A stretch of 64,000 bases of DNA. Origin: Loktanella sp. (lineage in GTDB: Bacteria > Pseudomonadota > Alphaproteobacteria > Rhodobacterales > Rhodobacteraceae). The notes beneath the pieces are model-generated. The model saw only the letters and a program-made list of their open reading frames with translations, searched no databases and had not been told where the DNA came from. The translations under genes and the position numbers were made by a program. Within the stretch, counting starts at the first letter, position 1. Every line of letters starts with the position of its first letter. The stretch covers positions 1 through 64,000 of the forward strand of contig JAIBDT010000007.1 in assembly GCA_024686085.1 (NCBI GenBank), given 5' to 3'. Of the stretch, positions 17,218 through 26,298 are shown piece after piece.

Positions 17218-20200
17218 ATGCTAAAGCTTAGATCATACCGTTCCCGCCCCATGCACCTTGGTCCGTTTCCGTTGGAGAAATTACAACGTATGCGCGGTGT
17301 CGACCTGTCGTTGGTTCCCGCCATGCCGCCTGTGTCATTCCGCAGGCCTGATGATCCCAAGTCCATCGTGAACGCGATGCAGGATTATCAGGCGATGCTG
17401 GACGCCACCCGCGACGGAATGATCAAGAAAGAGATCGCCGAAATCCCAGATGATTTAACCGAGCGGTCCAATCATCTGAAATCATTTGCCTATTACTGTG
17501 ACGCCAGCATGGTTGGCACCTGCCAGATCGCCGATACTGCGTGGTTGGATGCCCCTGCTGCCAATCCAGATGTGCAAAGGTTAGCCGATAAGCTAAGGGT
17601 TATGCAGCCAAAGACCTTGGCCGCAGGTATTGATGTCATCATGGCGGGCCTGCGCGAAAGCATGTCTTTGCCGCCCACAGACTGCCGCGCCCATACCCAT
17701 GCGATTGTTATGCTGTATGATCACCCCCGCACCCCTGACGCGGATGAGGCTGGTGCGGAATGGATCATGGACGCCCTGCCCCAGCGTGCTTGCCTGCGCG
17801 GCATGGAAACCGCCGTGACGCTTGCAAGCTACATCCGCACCTTGGGGTATGAGGCCCGCGCCCACTCCATGGCGGCCTCGGATGTGAATTTGGGCGCTTT
17901 GGCGGTCTCTGCTGGATTGGTCGCCTTGGAGGACGGAGTTTTGGTCAATCCCTTTACGGGTGATCAATACGGTCTGGCGGCTGTCACCACGACCTTGCCT
18001 ATGGCCCCTGATCTGCCGATTGCCCCGCTGCAAGAGCCGCCGATGTCCTATACTGTCGGTTACGGCACGCATGCGAAATCCGCCCGCACACGCGACCCTT
18101 ACGCCAAGCGCGGCTTTGCCAAGGGTCCGCATCCCTTTGAGACGTTAACCCGCGTCGATGATCCGACCACCTATATTGATAAGCCCAATGTTGCCCGCGT
18201 GCCCAAACGTGCCAATCTGTTTGCCCGCGCCTTGTTTGGTGATCTGGGCAAGCATGTGCAAGAGGCCACCAAGAACGGCAATTACGTGCGCAAATCGGCC
18301 AGCGCCTATGCGTTTCGCCCGTCGTTGGGTGCCTTTGTATTGCTGCAAGATGGTGAGGCGGCTGATCTGCCTGACCGCCCCGTTGATCCCGATGCCAATG
18401 CTGCCAATATCAAAGCCGCGCTTTATTTTCTTGGCGTTGATGCTGTGGGTCTGAGTGCCTGCCCTGACTGGACCTATTACAGTCACGATGCCGCAGGGCA
18501 GCCGATTACCCCTTATCATAGCAATGCCATTTCGATGATCATCGACCAAGGTCATGAGACGATGGAAGGTGCCTCTGGCGATGATTGGATCGCTTGCGCC
18601 CAGTCGATGCGCGCCTATTTGCGGTTCTCACTGCTTGGTGGGGTGTTGGCCCAACATCTGCGCAATCTTGGATATACTGCCCGCGTCCATTCTGTGATGG
18701 ATGATGAAGTTTTGCATCCGCCGCTTTTGTTGCTGTCTGGATTGGGTGAGGTCAGTCGCATTGGCGAGGTGATCCTGAACCCGTTCCTTGGCCCCCGCCT
18801 CAAGTCCGGTGTTGTCACCACAAATATGCCCATGACCCACGACAAGCCAATTGATTTCGGCCTGCAAAAGTTTTGCGATGCTTGCAACAAATGTGCGCGT
18901 GAATGTCCCAGCGGTGCGATTACCGCTGGTCCCAAGTTGATGTTCAATGGCTACGAGATTTGGAAATCCGACAGTCAAAAATGCACGACCTACCGCGTCA
19001 GCCAGAAGAATGGCGCGATGTGTGGGCGCTGTATGAAAACCTGTCCTTGGAATTTGGAAGGGCTTTTTGGCGAGGCCCCGTTCCGCAAGCTGGCGATGAC
19101 GGTCCCGCAGGCGGCCAAAGCGCTGGCGGCATTGGATGACAAGCTGGGCAACGGGTCGATTAACACCGCCAAAAAGTGGTGGTGGGATTTGGAGATGGTC
19201 GATGATGGCGCCTACCGCCCTGCCGTCGCTGATGTGAACCAGCGCGAACTGTCGCGTGATCTGAAGCTACGTTATGCCGATCAGACCTTGGCGGTGTATC
19301 CTGCGCCGCTTGCGCCGCCGCCCTATCCTTGGCCGTTCCCGATGGACCGCGAGGCGGGGATCGCGGCCTATGGCGCGATGATTTCAGCCGATGAGCATCG
19401 CCGTCGTCGTGCAGCCGGCAAGCCAACCGAGCATATCTATACCGCAGGCACGACCGAGACCCCTGTGTTGAGTTTGGTGATTTCCGAGTCTGAAAAGCTG
19501 ACCGACAAGATCATGCTGTATACGTTCCGCGACCCGAACGGTGCCGATTTGCCCAGCTTTACAGCTGGAGCGCATATTGACGTTGTGGTCGCCCCCGAGT
19601 TCTTTCGCCAGTATTCGCTGTCGGGTGATCCTGCGGATCGCAAGTCCTATCAGATTGCCGTTCTCCGCGAGGATGCCGGCCGTGGCGGGTCTAAGTTGAT
19701 GCACCGTATTTTCACGCAGGGCCGCCGCGTATTTGTGTCCAAGCCGATCAACCATTTTGGCCTGCATGACGATGCCTCTCATACTGTGTTAATGGGCGGC
19801 GGTATTGGTGTGACCCCGATGGTCGCGATGGCCCATGAGTTACACGCGAAAGGCCACAGTTTTGATCTGCACTATAGTGTGTCGCGCAGGGCGGATGCTG
19901 CTTTTACGGAAATTCTCGCCGCGCAGCCTTGGGCCAACCGCGTGCGGATGCATGTTTCAGATGAGGGCAGTCGCGCTGATCTGGCGGCTGTCACGTCTTA
20001 TGTCTCGGGGGCCCATATCTATACCTGCGGCGCCGAGCCTTATATGACGGCCGTGTTGGATGCTGCCGCGATCAACGGCTTTCCCGAAGATGCCCGCCAT
20101 CTGGAGTATTTTGCCGTTCCAGACGCCCCTGACTACATCAATCATCCGTTCACGCTGCGCCTGAAGGATGGACGGAAAATTGCGGTTGCCGCGGACGAGG

Positions 20201-20406
20201 TTGCGTCTGATGCGTTGCTGCGCGCGGGTGTGCATGTGGATGTGAAATGCGCAGACGGGCTATGTGGTGTGTGCAAATGCGGAGTGACTGCGGGCAAAAT
20301 CGAGCATCGCGATTACGTGCTGTCCAAAGCGCAAAAAGCAGACCAGATGATCCTGTGTCAAAGCCGCGCTGCCGACCCAGACGGTGAATTGGTCATCGAC
20401 CTTTAG
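17218..20406 (+). CDS. Reductive dehalogenase (RdhA domain, two 4Fe-4S clusters) fused to FMN/NAD(P)H and 2Fe-2S reductase
   Basis: CDACNKCARECP...CGRCMKTCPW; RQYSLSGDP (flavin), GGGIGVTPM (NAD(P)H), CADGLCGVC...C (2Fe-2S). Confidence 0.85.
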   Translation: MLKLRSYRSRPMHLGPFPLEKLQRMRGVDLSLVPAMPPVSFRRPDDPKSIVNAMQDYQAMLDATRDGMIKKEIAEIPDDLTERSNHLKSFAYYCDASMVGTCQIADTAWLDAPAANPDVQRLADKLRVMQPKTLAAGIDVIMAGLRESMSLPPTDCRAHTHAIVMLYDHPRTPDADEAGAEWIMDALPQRACLRGMETAVTLASYIRTLGYEARAHSMAASDVNLGALAVSAGLVALEDGVLVNPFTGDQYGLAAVTTTLPMAPDLPIAPLQEPPMSYTVGYGTHAKSARTRDPYAKRGFAKGPHPFETLTRVDDPTTYIDKPNVARVPKRANLFARALFGDLGKHVQEATKNGNYVRKSASAYAFRPSLGAFVLLQDGEAADLPDRPVDPDANAANIKAALYFLGVDAVGLSACPDWTYYSHDAAGQPITPYHSNAISMIIDQGHETMEGASGDDWIACAQSMRAYLRFSLLGGVLAQHLRNLGYTARVHSVMDDEVLHPPLLLLSGLGEVSRIGEVILNPFLGPRLKSGVVTTNMPMTHDKPIDFGLQKFCDACNKCARECPSGAITAGPKLMFNGYEIWKSDSQKCTTYRVSQKNGAMCGRCMKTCPWNLEGLFGEAPFRKLAMTVPQAAKALAALDDKLGNGSINTAKKWWWDLEMVDDGAYRPAVADVNQRELSRDLKLRYADQTLAVYPAPLAPPPYPWPFPMDREAGIAAYGAMISADEHRRRRAAGKPTEHIYTAGTTETPVLSLVISESEKLTDKIMLYTFRDPNGADLPSFTAGAHIDVVVAPEFFRQYSLSGDPADRKSYQIAVLREDAGRGGSKLMHRIFTQGRRVFVSKPINHFGLHDDASHTVLMGGGIGVTPMVAMAHELHAKGHSFDLHYSVSRRADAAFTEILAAQPWANRVRMHVSDEGSRADLAAVTSYVSGAHIYTCGAEPYMTAVLDAAAINGFPEDARHLEYFAVPDAPDYINHPFTLRLKDGRKIAVAADEVASDALLRAGVHVDVKCADGLCGVCKCGVTAGKIEHRDYVLSKAQKADQMILCQSRAADPDGELVIDL

Positions 20407-20681
20407 GTCCAATTGACGTTCTCGGCACCTGGCAATGAATAGCGTGCCCGCAATGGCATGTCGTATTTCAGGTCATGCGTATCGCAAAAAGCGGTTACCC
20501 AAGCGTCATCCATGGTCAGAAATTCCAACACCGAGGATTGAAACGCAGGGTCAGCCGCTTGGCTGCTTAGGTCCTCTGCTGATCCGCCTGTGGACCCCAG
20601 AAAAATCGGGCATAATTCGTCATTGCTGACCAACCAGCCAAGGGCTTGCAGCGCGATGGTTTGGGCTTGTTCGGGGCTCAT
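20403..20681 (-). CDS. DUF3572 family protein
   Basis: MSPEQAQTIALQALGWLVSNDELCPIFLGSTGGSAEDL. Confidence 0.75.
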   Translation of the reverse strand: MSPEQAQTIALQALGWLVSNDELCPIFLGSTGGSAEDLSSQAADPAFQSSVLEFLTMDDAWVTAFCDTHDLKYDMPLRARYSLPGAENVNWT

Positions 20682-20774
20682 TTTGGGTCCTCAAGAAAGT
20701 TGAAACAGTTTTTTAACCATTAAGCCCCAATATGAGGCTGTCGTTGTGGTGAAACCACTGAAAGGATCATAGAT

Positions 20775-22163
20775 ATGACGGGTCGCATATTGATTGTCGA
20801 TACGGTTCCTACAAACCGGATTGTCATGAAGGTGAAAATGCTTGCGGCACAGTTTGCTGTGGATGCTTGTGGGTCATGTGATGAAGCGGAGGCCTTGATT
20901 GCGAAGGAACGCCCTGACCTGATCTTGATCAACCTGTCCGACCCTGTGGAAGACCGGCACGCGTTTTGTCGCGAGCTGAAAGAGGAGCCAGACACCGCCT
21001 CTATTGCTGTTATCTCGATTGGTGTGGCTGACACGGCCCGTGCGCGATTTGCAGCGTTGGACGCTGGTGCGGACGATGTGCTGCCACGCCCGATAAATGA
21101 CGCCTTATTACTTGCCCGTATTCGGTCATTGTTGCGTGTGCGGAATGCGCGTCAAGAGCTTAGCTTGCGTGATGGCACCAGCCGCGCGCTGGGTTTTGAG
21201 GAAGTTCGCAAAGAGTTCGAAGTCTCTGCAACGGTTGCCTTGTTGTCCAATGCGCCAGCCACGGGTGATGTGCTATGCGCGAAACTAGAGCACCATTTGA
21301 CCTTGCCAGTGGTGCGGGTCGATTCCGATCATGTTCTTGCGCGCTCTGCTGCAACGCCTGTGCCGGACCTGTTTGTGATCGATGGCACCCAAGATTTAGA
21401 TGGTGGTCGCGGTATCTACCGGCTGATTTCCGATCTGCGGTCGCGGTCTGACACCCGCCTGTCATCGCTTTTAGTGGTTTTGCCAGACAACCAACCCGAT
21501 ATTGCAGCATTGGTTCTAGATCTTGGTGCGGATGACGTCATTGGCGTGAGTGTCGCAAGTGGCGAGCTTGGCTTGCGTGCCAAAGCGCTGATCCACCAAA
21601 AGCTGCTTTACGATAGGTTGCGTAACACCGTTCGCGATGGGCTGCGCGCAGCCGTCACAGACCCTTTAACCGGTCTTTTCAACCGCCGTTATGTGCAACC
21701 ACACCTTGCACGTATTGCTGCACAGGCGCAGTCTACCCAGCGCGAATTTGCTGTGATGATGTTGGATATTGATCACTTCAAGTCGATCAATGACCGCTAT
21801 GGGCACGCCGCCGGGGATAGGGTTTTGGTCGAAATTTCACGCCGCTTGCGCGAAAACCTACGGTCCATAGATTTGGTGGCGCGTATCGGTGGCGAAGAGT
21901 TTATGGTCGCGATGCCTCGTACTTGTTCGGATCAAGCCCAAGTGGCTGCAGATCGTCTACGCCGTTTGATGTCCACGAAACCCTTTTATCTTGGCCCTGA
22001 CCTGCCCTATTTGACGGTAACGGTCTCGGTTGGCGTGGCGATTGGCGGGCTGACGCGTCTTGACGGCGTTCAGATCGAGGCGATGTGCCATCAAGCCGAC
22101 GCGGCACTTTATGTCGCCAAAAATGCTGGCCGCGACAAAGTCGCGATGAGTGACGCCGCTTAG
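20775..22163 (+). CDS. pleD: PleD-type response regulator diguanylate cyclase
   Basis: Two receiver-like domains and a GGDEF domain (DPLTGLFNRRY, RIGGEEFMVAMP). Confidence 0.88.
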   Translation: MTGRILIVDTVPTNRIVMKVKMLAAQFAVDACGSCDEAEALIAKERPDLILINLSDPVEDRHAFCRELKEEPDTASIAVISIGVADTARARFAALDAGADDVLPRPINDALLLARIRSLLRVRNARQELSLRDGTSRALGFEEVRKEFEVSATVALLSNAPATGDVLCAKLEHHLTLPVVRVDSDHVLARSAATPVPDLFVIDGTQDLDGGRGIYRLISDLRSRSDTRLSSLLVVLPDNQPDIAALVLDLGADDVIGVSVASGELGLRAKALIHQKLLYDRLRNTVRDGLRAAVTDPLTGLFNRRYVQPHLARIAAQAQSTQREFAVMMLDIDHFKSINDRYGHAAGDRVLVEISRRLRENLRSIDLVARIGGEEFMVAMPRTCSDQAQVAADRLRRLMSTKPFYLGPDLPYLTVTVSVGVAIGGLTRLDGVQIEAMCHQADAALYVAKNAGRDKVAMSDAA

Positions 22164-22621
22164 TCTTTGCGCCGGTTCCCTTTTTCCAGACGATCAGCCA
22201 GTGCCGCACGCCCCTGTGGCGTCATTTTCGTCAGGCGGTCAAGAAACGCAGATTGCGCCTGTTGCTGAACGCGCTCCGACCGCACGCGAAACGACGCAAT
22301 GATATCACCGACGGTCTCTGGGTCAAAAGGGTCTGCGCGCAAACCGTCTGCGAGTTCTTTGATCTTTCCTACGAATTCGTCACGGCTGGGGGGGGGCGCG
22401 CCGCCTTTGCGCATCGCCTCACCAATTGCGCGGCGGTCGGCGGGGTCCAGGACCCTACTGATCGGCCCGAAATCAAACATGACCCGCTGCGGCGCACCTT
22501 TATGCCCGCCTCCTGTCACGGCCATGCCAACCGCGCCGCCGATAACTGCCACGTTCAAGGCCAATGACAGCACCAAGATAATGCGCCACATTTTGCTTGG
22601 CTTTTTCATCCCATTATCCAT
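22160..22621 (-). CDS. Periplasmic heavy-metal sensor/Spy-CpxP-like membrane-anchored protein
   Basis: N-terminal TM anchor; FLDRLTKMTPQGRAALADRLEK; cotranscribed with ECF sigma. Confidence 0.65.
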   Translation of the reverse strand: MDNGMKKPSKMWRIILVLSLALNVAVIGGAVGMAVTGGGHKGAPQRVMFDFGPISRVLDPADRRAIGEAMRKGGAPPPSRDEFVGKIKELADGLRADPFDPETVGDIIASFRVRSERVQQQAQSAFLDRLTKMTPQGRAALADRLEKGNRRKD

Positions 22622-22964
22622 CTATCTGTGTCTCCGCAAAATAGGCAGTTGTGTCGCCAAACAGATCAACCGAAACTGGCACCCCGATCAATTCAGCGGT
22701 CCATGTCGACAGTGCCGCTGGAGGCGACACGCCAAACCAAAGGCCTGCGACGCCAGCCATCGCCAAACCGCCAACAGACGGCCACCCACCGATGATATCA
22801 AACACGCCCGCAAATAGCGATTGCTTGGGCGCGCCGTCTGGTTTGACCAACGCACTTTGTGCGTCCGCCATCACCCGCGCCATTAAATCATCCGGCACCA
22901 AGGTTGGCTGAGCTTTGGCAGTGCCAAAAATGTCGTCCAGAAATTCGTCGTCTGATTTAGTCAT
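22614..22964 (-). CDS. Small membrane protein, putative anti-sigma-like factor
   Basis: Single TM (VGGLAMAGVAGLWFGVSP); between ECF sigma and Spy-like gene with overlapping ends. Confidence 0.5.
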   Translation of the reverse strand: MTKSDDEFLDDIFGTAKAQPTLVPDDLMARVMADAQSALVKPDGAPKQSLFAGVFDIIGGWPSVGGLAMAGVAGLWFGVSPPAALSTWTAELIGVPVSVDLFGDTTAYFAETQIDG

Positions 22965-23541
22965 CATCGTACCCCAGTGCTGATTTGTGTTTGCGGAGGA
23001 TATCCGCAAGGGCCCGTTTGCCGCGAGCGGTCAAGCTTTCGACAGACCGCACGCTAATATTCATAATGTCTGCGATGTCCGGATTGGACAGTCCTTCGAG
23101 ATGCCGCAGCGATACGGCCTGTGCCTGCCGTTCGGGTAGTTCTGTGAGGGCCGCCGACAAGGCCGAAAGCCGCGCATTGTCTTGGATTTGACCCGCGGCA
23201 CTGGCGGTTGGATCGGCGGGTTCTGTGATTTGATCCAGCGACACGCCCCGCCGTTTGCGCAGCCGATCGGTGCATAAATTTGCCACAACGCGGTACAGCC
23301 ATGTTGACACCTGCGCCTCGTCCTGTCGCCAGTCGGGCGCTATTTTCCACAGCCGCATCATCGCCTCTTGCGCCACATCCTCGGCCTCTGCTTGGTCGGA
23401 CAGCATCCGCGTCGCCTGCGCCAAAACACGCGGCAACAGCCGCCCCGATAGCACGCGCGCGGCCTCTACATCCCCATTTGCATAGGCAAGGAGTATCGCA
23501 CCGTCGGGGGCATCGGCCCAAGATCCTGTCGAAGTGCTCAT
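22957..23541 (-). CDS. ECF-type RNA polymerase sigma factor
   Basis: DQAEAEDVAQEAMMRLW, STWLYRVVANLCTDRLRK, LPERQAQAVSLRHLEGLSNPDIADIMNISVRSVESLTARGKRAL. Confidence 0.92.
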   Translation of the reverse strand: MSTSTGSWADAPDGAILLAYANGDVEAARVLSGRLLPRVLAQATRMLSDQAEAEDVAQEAMMRLWKIAPDWRQDEAQVSTWLYRVVANLCTDRLRKRRGVSLDQITEPADPTASAAGQIQDNARLSALSAALTELPERQAQAVSLRHLEGLSNPDIADIMNISVRSVESLTARGKRALADILRKHKSALGYDDD

Positions 23542-23614
23542 GTGTTAAGGTCGTATCCACATCTATCCTACAGCGCAACGGGTGGGACCGGATGGCCCCA
23601 CCCTGAATTGGCGA

Positions 23615-24109
23615 TTAGCCACGGCCACCGTGGCCTTTGCCGCCGTGGCCTTTGCCACCTTTGCCATCGCGACCGCCGCGCTCGCCGCGGTTTTCGCCGA
23701 CTTTTTCGAACTCTTCTGCGCTGATTTCGCCATCATCGTCTTCGTCAAGGTGGTCGATCATCCGTTCGGCGTTGCTGCCGCGTGGTTTCATCTCGTCGGC
23801 CTGCAGTTCGCCGTCTTCATTGGCATCCATTTTTGACAACATGCGTTCTGCGCGTTTCTGGGGAACTTCGGCCTGTGCGGCTGCCAGTTCTTCCAAAGAG
23901 ATGGCGCCATTGCCGTCTGTATCCATTTCGGCAAAGCGTGCTGCGTGTGCTGCCTCTAGTTCGGCCACAGTCAATGTGCCGCTGCCGTCTGTGTCCAGTG
24001 TCGCAAAATCGGGCATTGCACGTGCGTCACCGCGACCTGCTGCGCTTGCATCCAGTGCTGTCAAAGAGAGGCCTGCTACGATTGCTGCAATCAATACTGT
24101 CGATTTCAT
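23615..24109 (-). CDS. Secreted EF-hand calcium-binding protein
   Basis: DTDGSGTLTVAEL, DTDGNGAISLEEL, DANEDGELQADEM, DEDDDGEISAEEF. Confidence 0.92.
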   Translation of the reverse strand: MKSTVLIAAIVAGLSLTALDASAAGRGDARAMPDFATLDTDGSGTLTVAELEAAHAARFAEMDTDGNGAISLEELAAAQAEVPQKRAERMLSKMDANEDGELQADEMKPRGSNAERMIDHLDEDDDGEISAEEFEKVGENRGERGGRDGKGGKGHGGKGHGGRG

Positions 24110-24312
24110 TTGTCATTCCTTTATGGTTTTCCAGTGGCGCCGTTTGCGCCGTTGACCCCCCTTCAACGCGCCCCCGAAAACTTTCCGTCGCAGAATTTTA
24201 AAACTTTTGTGAAACAGGTTTCTTGCGGCATCCAGCCGCAAGGCGTAGCTAGTGCTTTTCAAAAGCTGCAAAAAGCCCCATGTCTATGTCTCAAAGCTGA
24301 CCGGAGTTTTCC

Positions 24313-24687
24313 ATGACTGTTGACGTAATTGATGATCGCCCGACAAAGCCCGCCATGTTTCGCGGTTTTCGCCGCAAGTGCCCTAACTGCGGTGAAGGCA
24401 ATATGTTTTCGGGTTATTTGAAAGTCGCAGACAACTGCGATGAATGTGGTGAAGCCTTGTATCATCACCGCGCTGACGACGGCCCTGCCTATCTGACGAT
24501 TCTTATCGTTGGCCACCTGTTGGCGCCTCTGATCCATGTGGTTTGGACCAACTTCCGCCCAGACCCGTTGGTCATGATCACGATTTTCACGATCTTTTGT
24601 GTTGGCCTTTCGCTGTTCTTGTTGCCCCGCCTCAAGGGGTTTGTTGTTGGCATTCAGTGGTCCCGCCGCATGCACGGCTTTGGGTAG
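24313..24687 (+). CDS. DUF983 family protein
   Basis: CPNCGEGNMFSGYLKVADNCDECGEALYHHRADDGPAYLTI. Confidence 0.85.
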   Translation: MTVDVIDDRPTKPAMFRGFRRKCPNCGEGNMFSGYLKVADNCDECGEALYHHRADDGPAYLTILIVGHLLAPLIHVVWTNFRPDPLVMITIFTIFCVGLSLFLLPRLKGFVVGIQWSRRMHGFG

Positions 24688-24699
24688 ACGGGTCCGCAT

Positions 24700-25380
24700 A
24701 TGACCGTTGATCCCCCCATTCGCGACGCTGCCACGATGATTGTCCTGCGGGACCGTCAGACAAAGCCGTCTGTCTTGATGGGGCAGCGCGGCAAGTCCGC
24801 TGCGTTCATGCCAGGAAAGTTTGTGTTCCCCGGCGGTGCCGTTGACCCCAATGACGCTGCGGTCCCAACCCGCCCGATGGCTGAAATATGCCAGACCCGT
24901 CTTGCGGACAGGTCCGCAATTTCCCCCCAAGCGATTGCGACAGCCGCAATTCGGGAATTGTTCGAAGAAACGGGTCAGGTCTTGGGCCATCCTGCCCCTT
25001 GGTCCGCGCCCCCCCAAGGCTGGCGCGGGTTTGCTGCTACGGGTCACATCCCCAATTCTGCCGCCTTGCAGTTTTTCTTTCGGGCCGTCACGCCTGCCGG
25101 ATCGCCGCGCCGTTTTGATGCGCGGTTCTTGTTGACGGATGCTGCTGATTTAGTCACGGATCCCGATGATTTTTCAGGTGCCGAAGACGAGTTGTCACAT
25201 TTGCAATGGGTCCCGCTGGCACAAGCCCGCGAGTTTGATTTGCCTTTCATCACTCAAGTCGTCTTGGCGGAATTGAAAGCCCATCTGCCCCATGCAGGCC
25301 CGCCCGAAAGCGTGCCGTTTTTCGCCAATGATGACGAGCGCCTTTTGGTGCATCGTTTGGGCGGCGCGAGCCCGCTTTAG
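24700..25380 (+). CDS. NUDIX hydrolase
   Basis: GGAV...AAIRELFEETG Nudix box. Confidence 0.88.
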   Translation: MTVDPPIRDAATMIVLRDRQTKPSVLMGQRGKSAAFMPGKFVFPGGAVDPNDAAVPTRPMAEICQTRLADRSAISPQAIATAAIRELFEETGQVLGHPAPWSAPPQGWRGFAATGHIPNSAALQFFFRAVTPAGSPRRFDARFLLTDAADLVTDPDDFSGAEDELSHLQWVPLAQAREFDLPFITQVVLAELKAHLPHAGPPESVPFFANDDERLLVHRLGGASPL

Positions 25381-26279
25381 ATCACAAGCACCAGCAAAAC
25401 GATGCTGCCTGTGAGCAATAAAAGCCCCTGCCATTCGCGCCGGCTGATCTTTTCACCGAACACAAAGGCGCCGACTATGACCGAGAAGAGCAACTCGATT
25501 TGCCCTAGTGCGTTGACGTAAGCCACTGTTTGCAATGTGAAAGCTGTGAACCAGCACAATGAGCCTGCCATAGAGCTAAGCCCGACGAGCGAGGCAATGC
25601 GCCATGCTTGCAAGACCCGCGTGATCTCGCCCCGTTCCCGCCAGATCAGCCAGACCATCATGATCGTGGTTTGAAAGGCGGTCACAAAGGCCAGTGTCAC
25701 GATCGCGCGGTACAGCACGTCACCGTTTTCCAGTGATAATGACGCCCCCCGATACCCGTTGCCCGAGAAACCGAAGGCAAGCCCTGACATCAGCCCAAGC
25801 GCTGTGCCCTTGTTCCAGATGCGCTGATGGAAACGCCCTGCGATGGCTGGCACGTCTGACAAAAGCAGAACCCCGAACAGCCCCAATAGGATCGCGCCAA
25901 GCCCCGCCATACTGATCACATCGCCCAAAATCAGGAACCCGATTAGCGCACTGAGCAGGACTTCGGTCTTTTTGAAGGTGATCCCAACCGCAAAGTTGCG
26001 ATGCGCAAAGAGGGCGACAACGCAGGCGGTGCCAATGATTTGGGATGTTCCACCCAACGCCGCGTAACCCCAGAAAGCGGTGGGGATTTGCGGTGTCCCT
26101 TGCCCGCTGGCCACAGCGTAGATCACCGCGCAGATTGCCACCAAGGGGGCCGAGTAAACGAACCGTGCAAACGTCGCCCCAGCCGTTGAGAGCTGCGTCG
26201 ACTTGAGCTGTTTTTGCAGCATAAAGCGGACGGTTTGCGCCAATGCCGCGCCAATTGTGATGGGAATCCAGAGGTCCAT
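25377..26279 (-). CDS. EamA/DMT family transporter
   Basis: About ten hydrophobic segments, DMT-like fold. Confidence 0.8.
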   Translation of the reverse strand: MDLWIPITIGAALAQTVRFMLQKQLKSTQLSTAGATFARFVYSAPLVAICAVIYAVASGQGTPQIPTAFWGYAALGGTSQIIGTACVVALFAHRNFAVGITFKKTEVLLSALIGFLILGDVISMAGLGAILLGLFGVLLLSDVPAIAGRFHQRIWNKGTALGLMSGLAFGFSGNGYRGASLSLENGDVLYRAIVTLAFVTAFQTTIMMVWLIWRERGEITRVLQAWRIASLVGLSSMAGSLCWFTAFTLQTVAYVNALGQIELLFSVIVGAFVFGEKISRREWQGLLLLTGSIVLLVLVI

Positions 26280-26298
26280 AAGGCTCTATGGCTTGCGG

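Noticed and set aside
17218-20406. Epoxyqueuosine reductase (QueG) as alternative call
   Set aside because: Length, C-terminal flavin/2Fe-2S reductase fusion and the duplicated core fit catabolic RdhA better; QueG lacks the reductase fusion.
23615-23680. Repeat array GGCCTTTGCCGCCGTGG near the end of the EF-hand gene
   Set aside because: Explained by the Gly/Lys/His-rich C-terminal tail (KGGKGHGGKGHGG) coding sequence.
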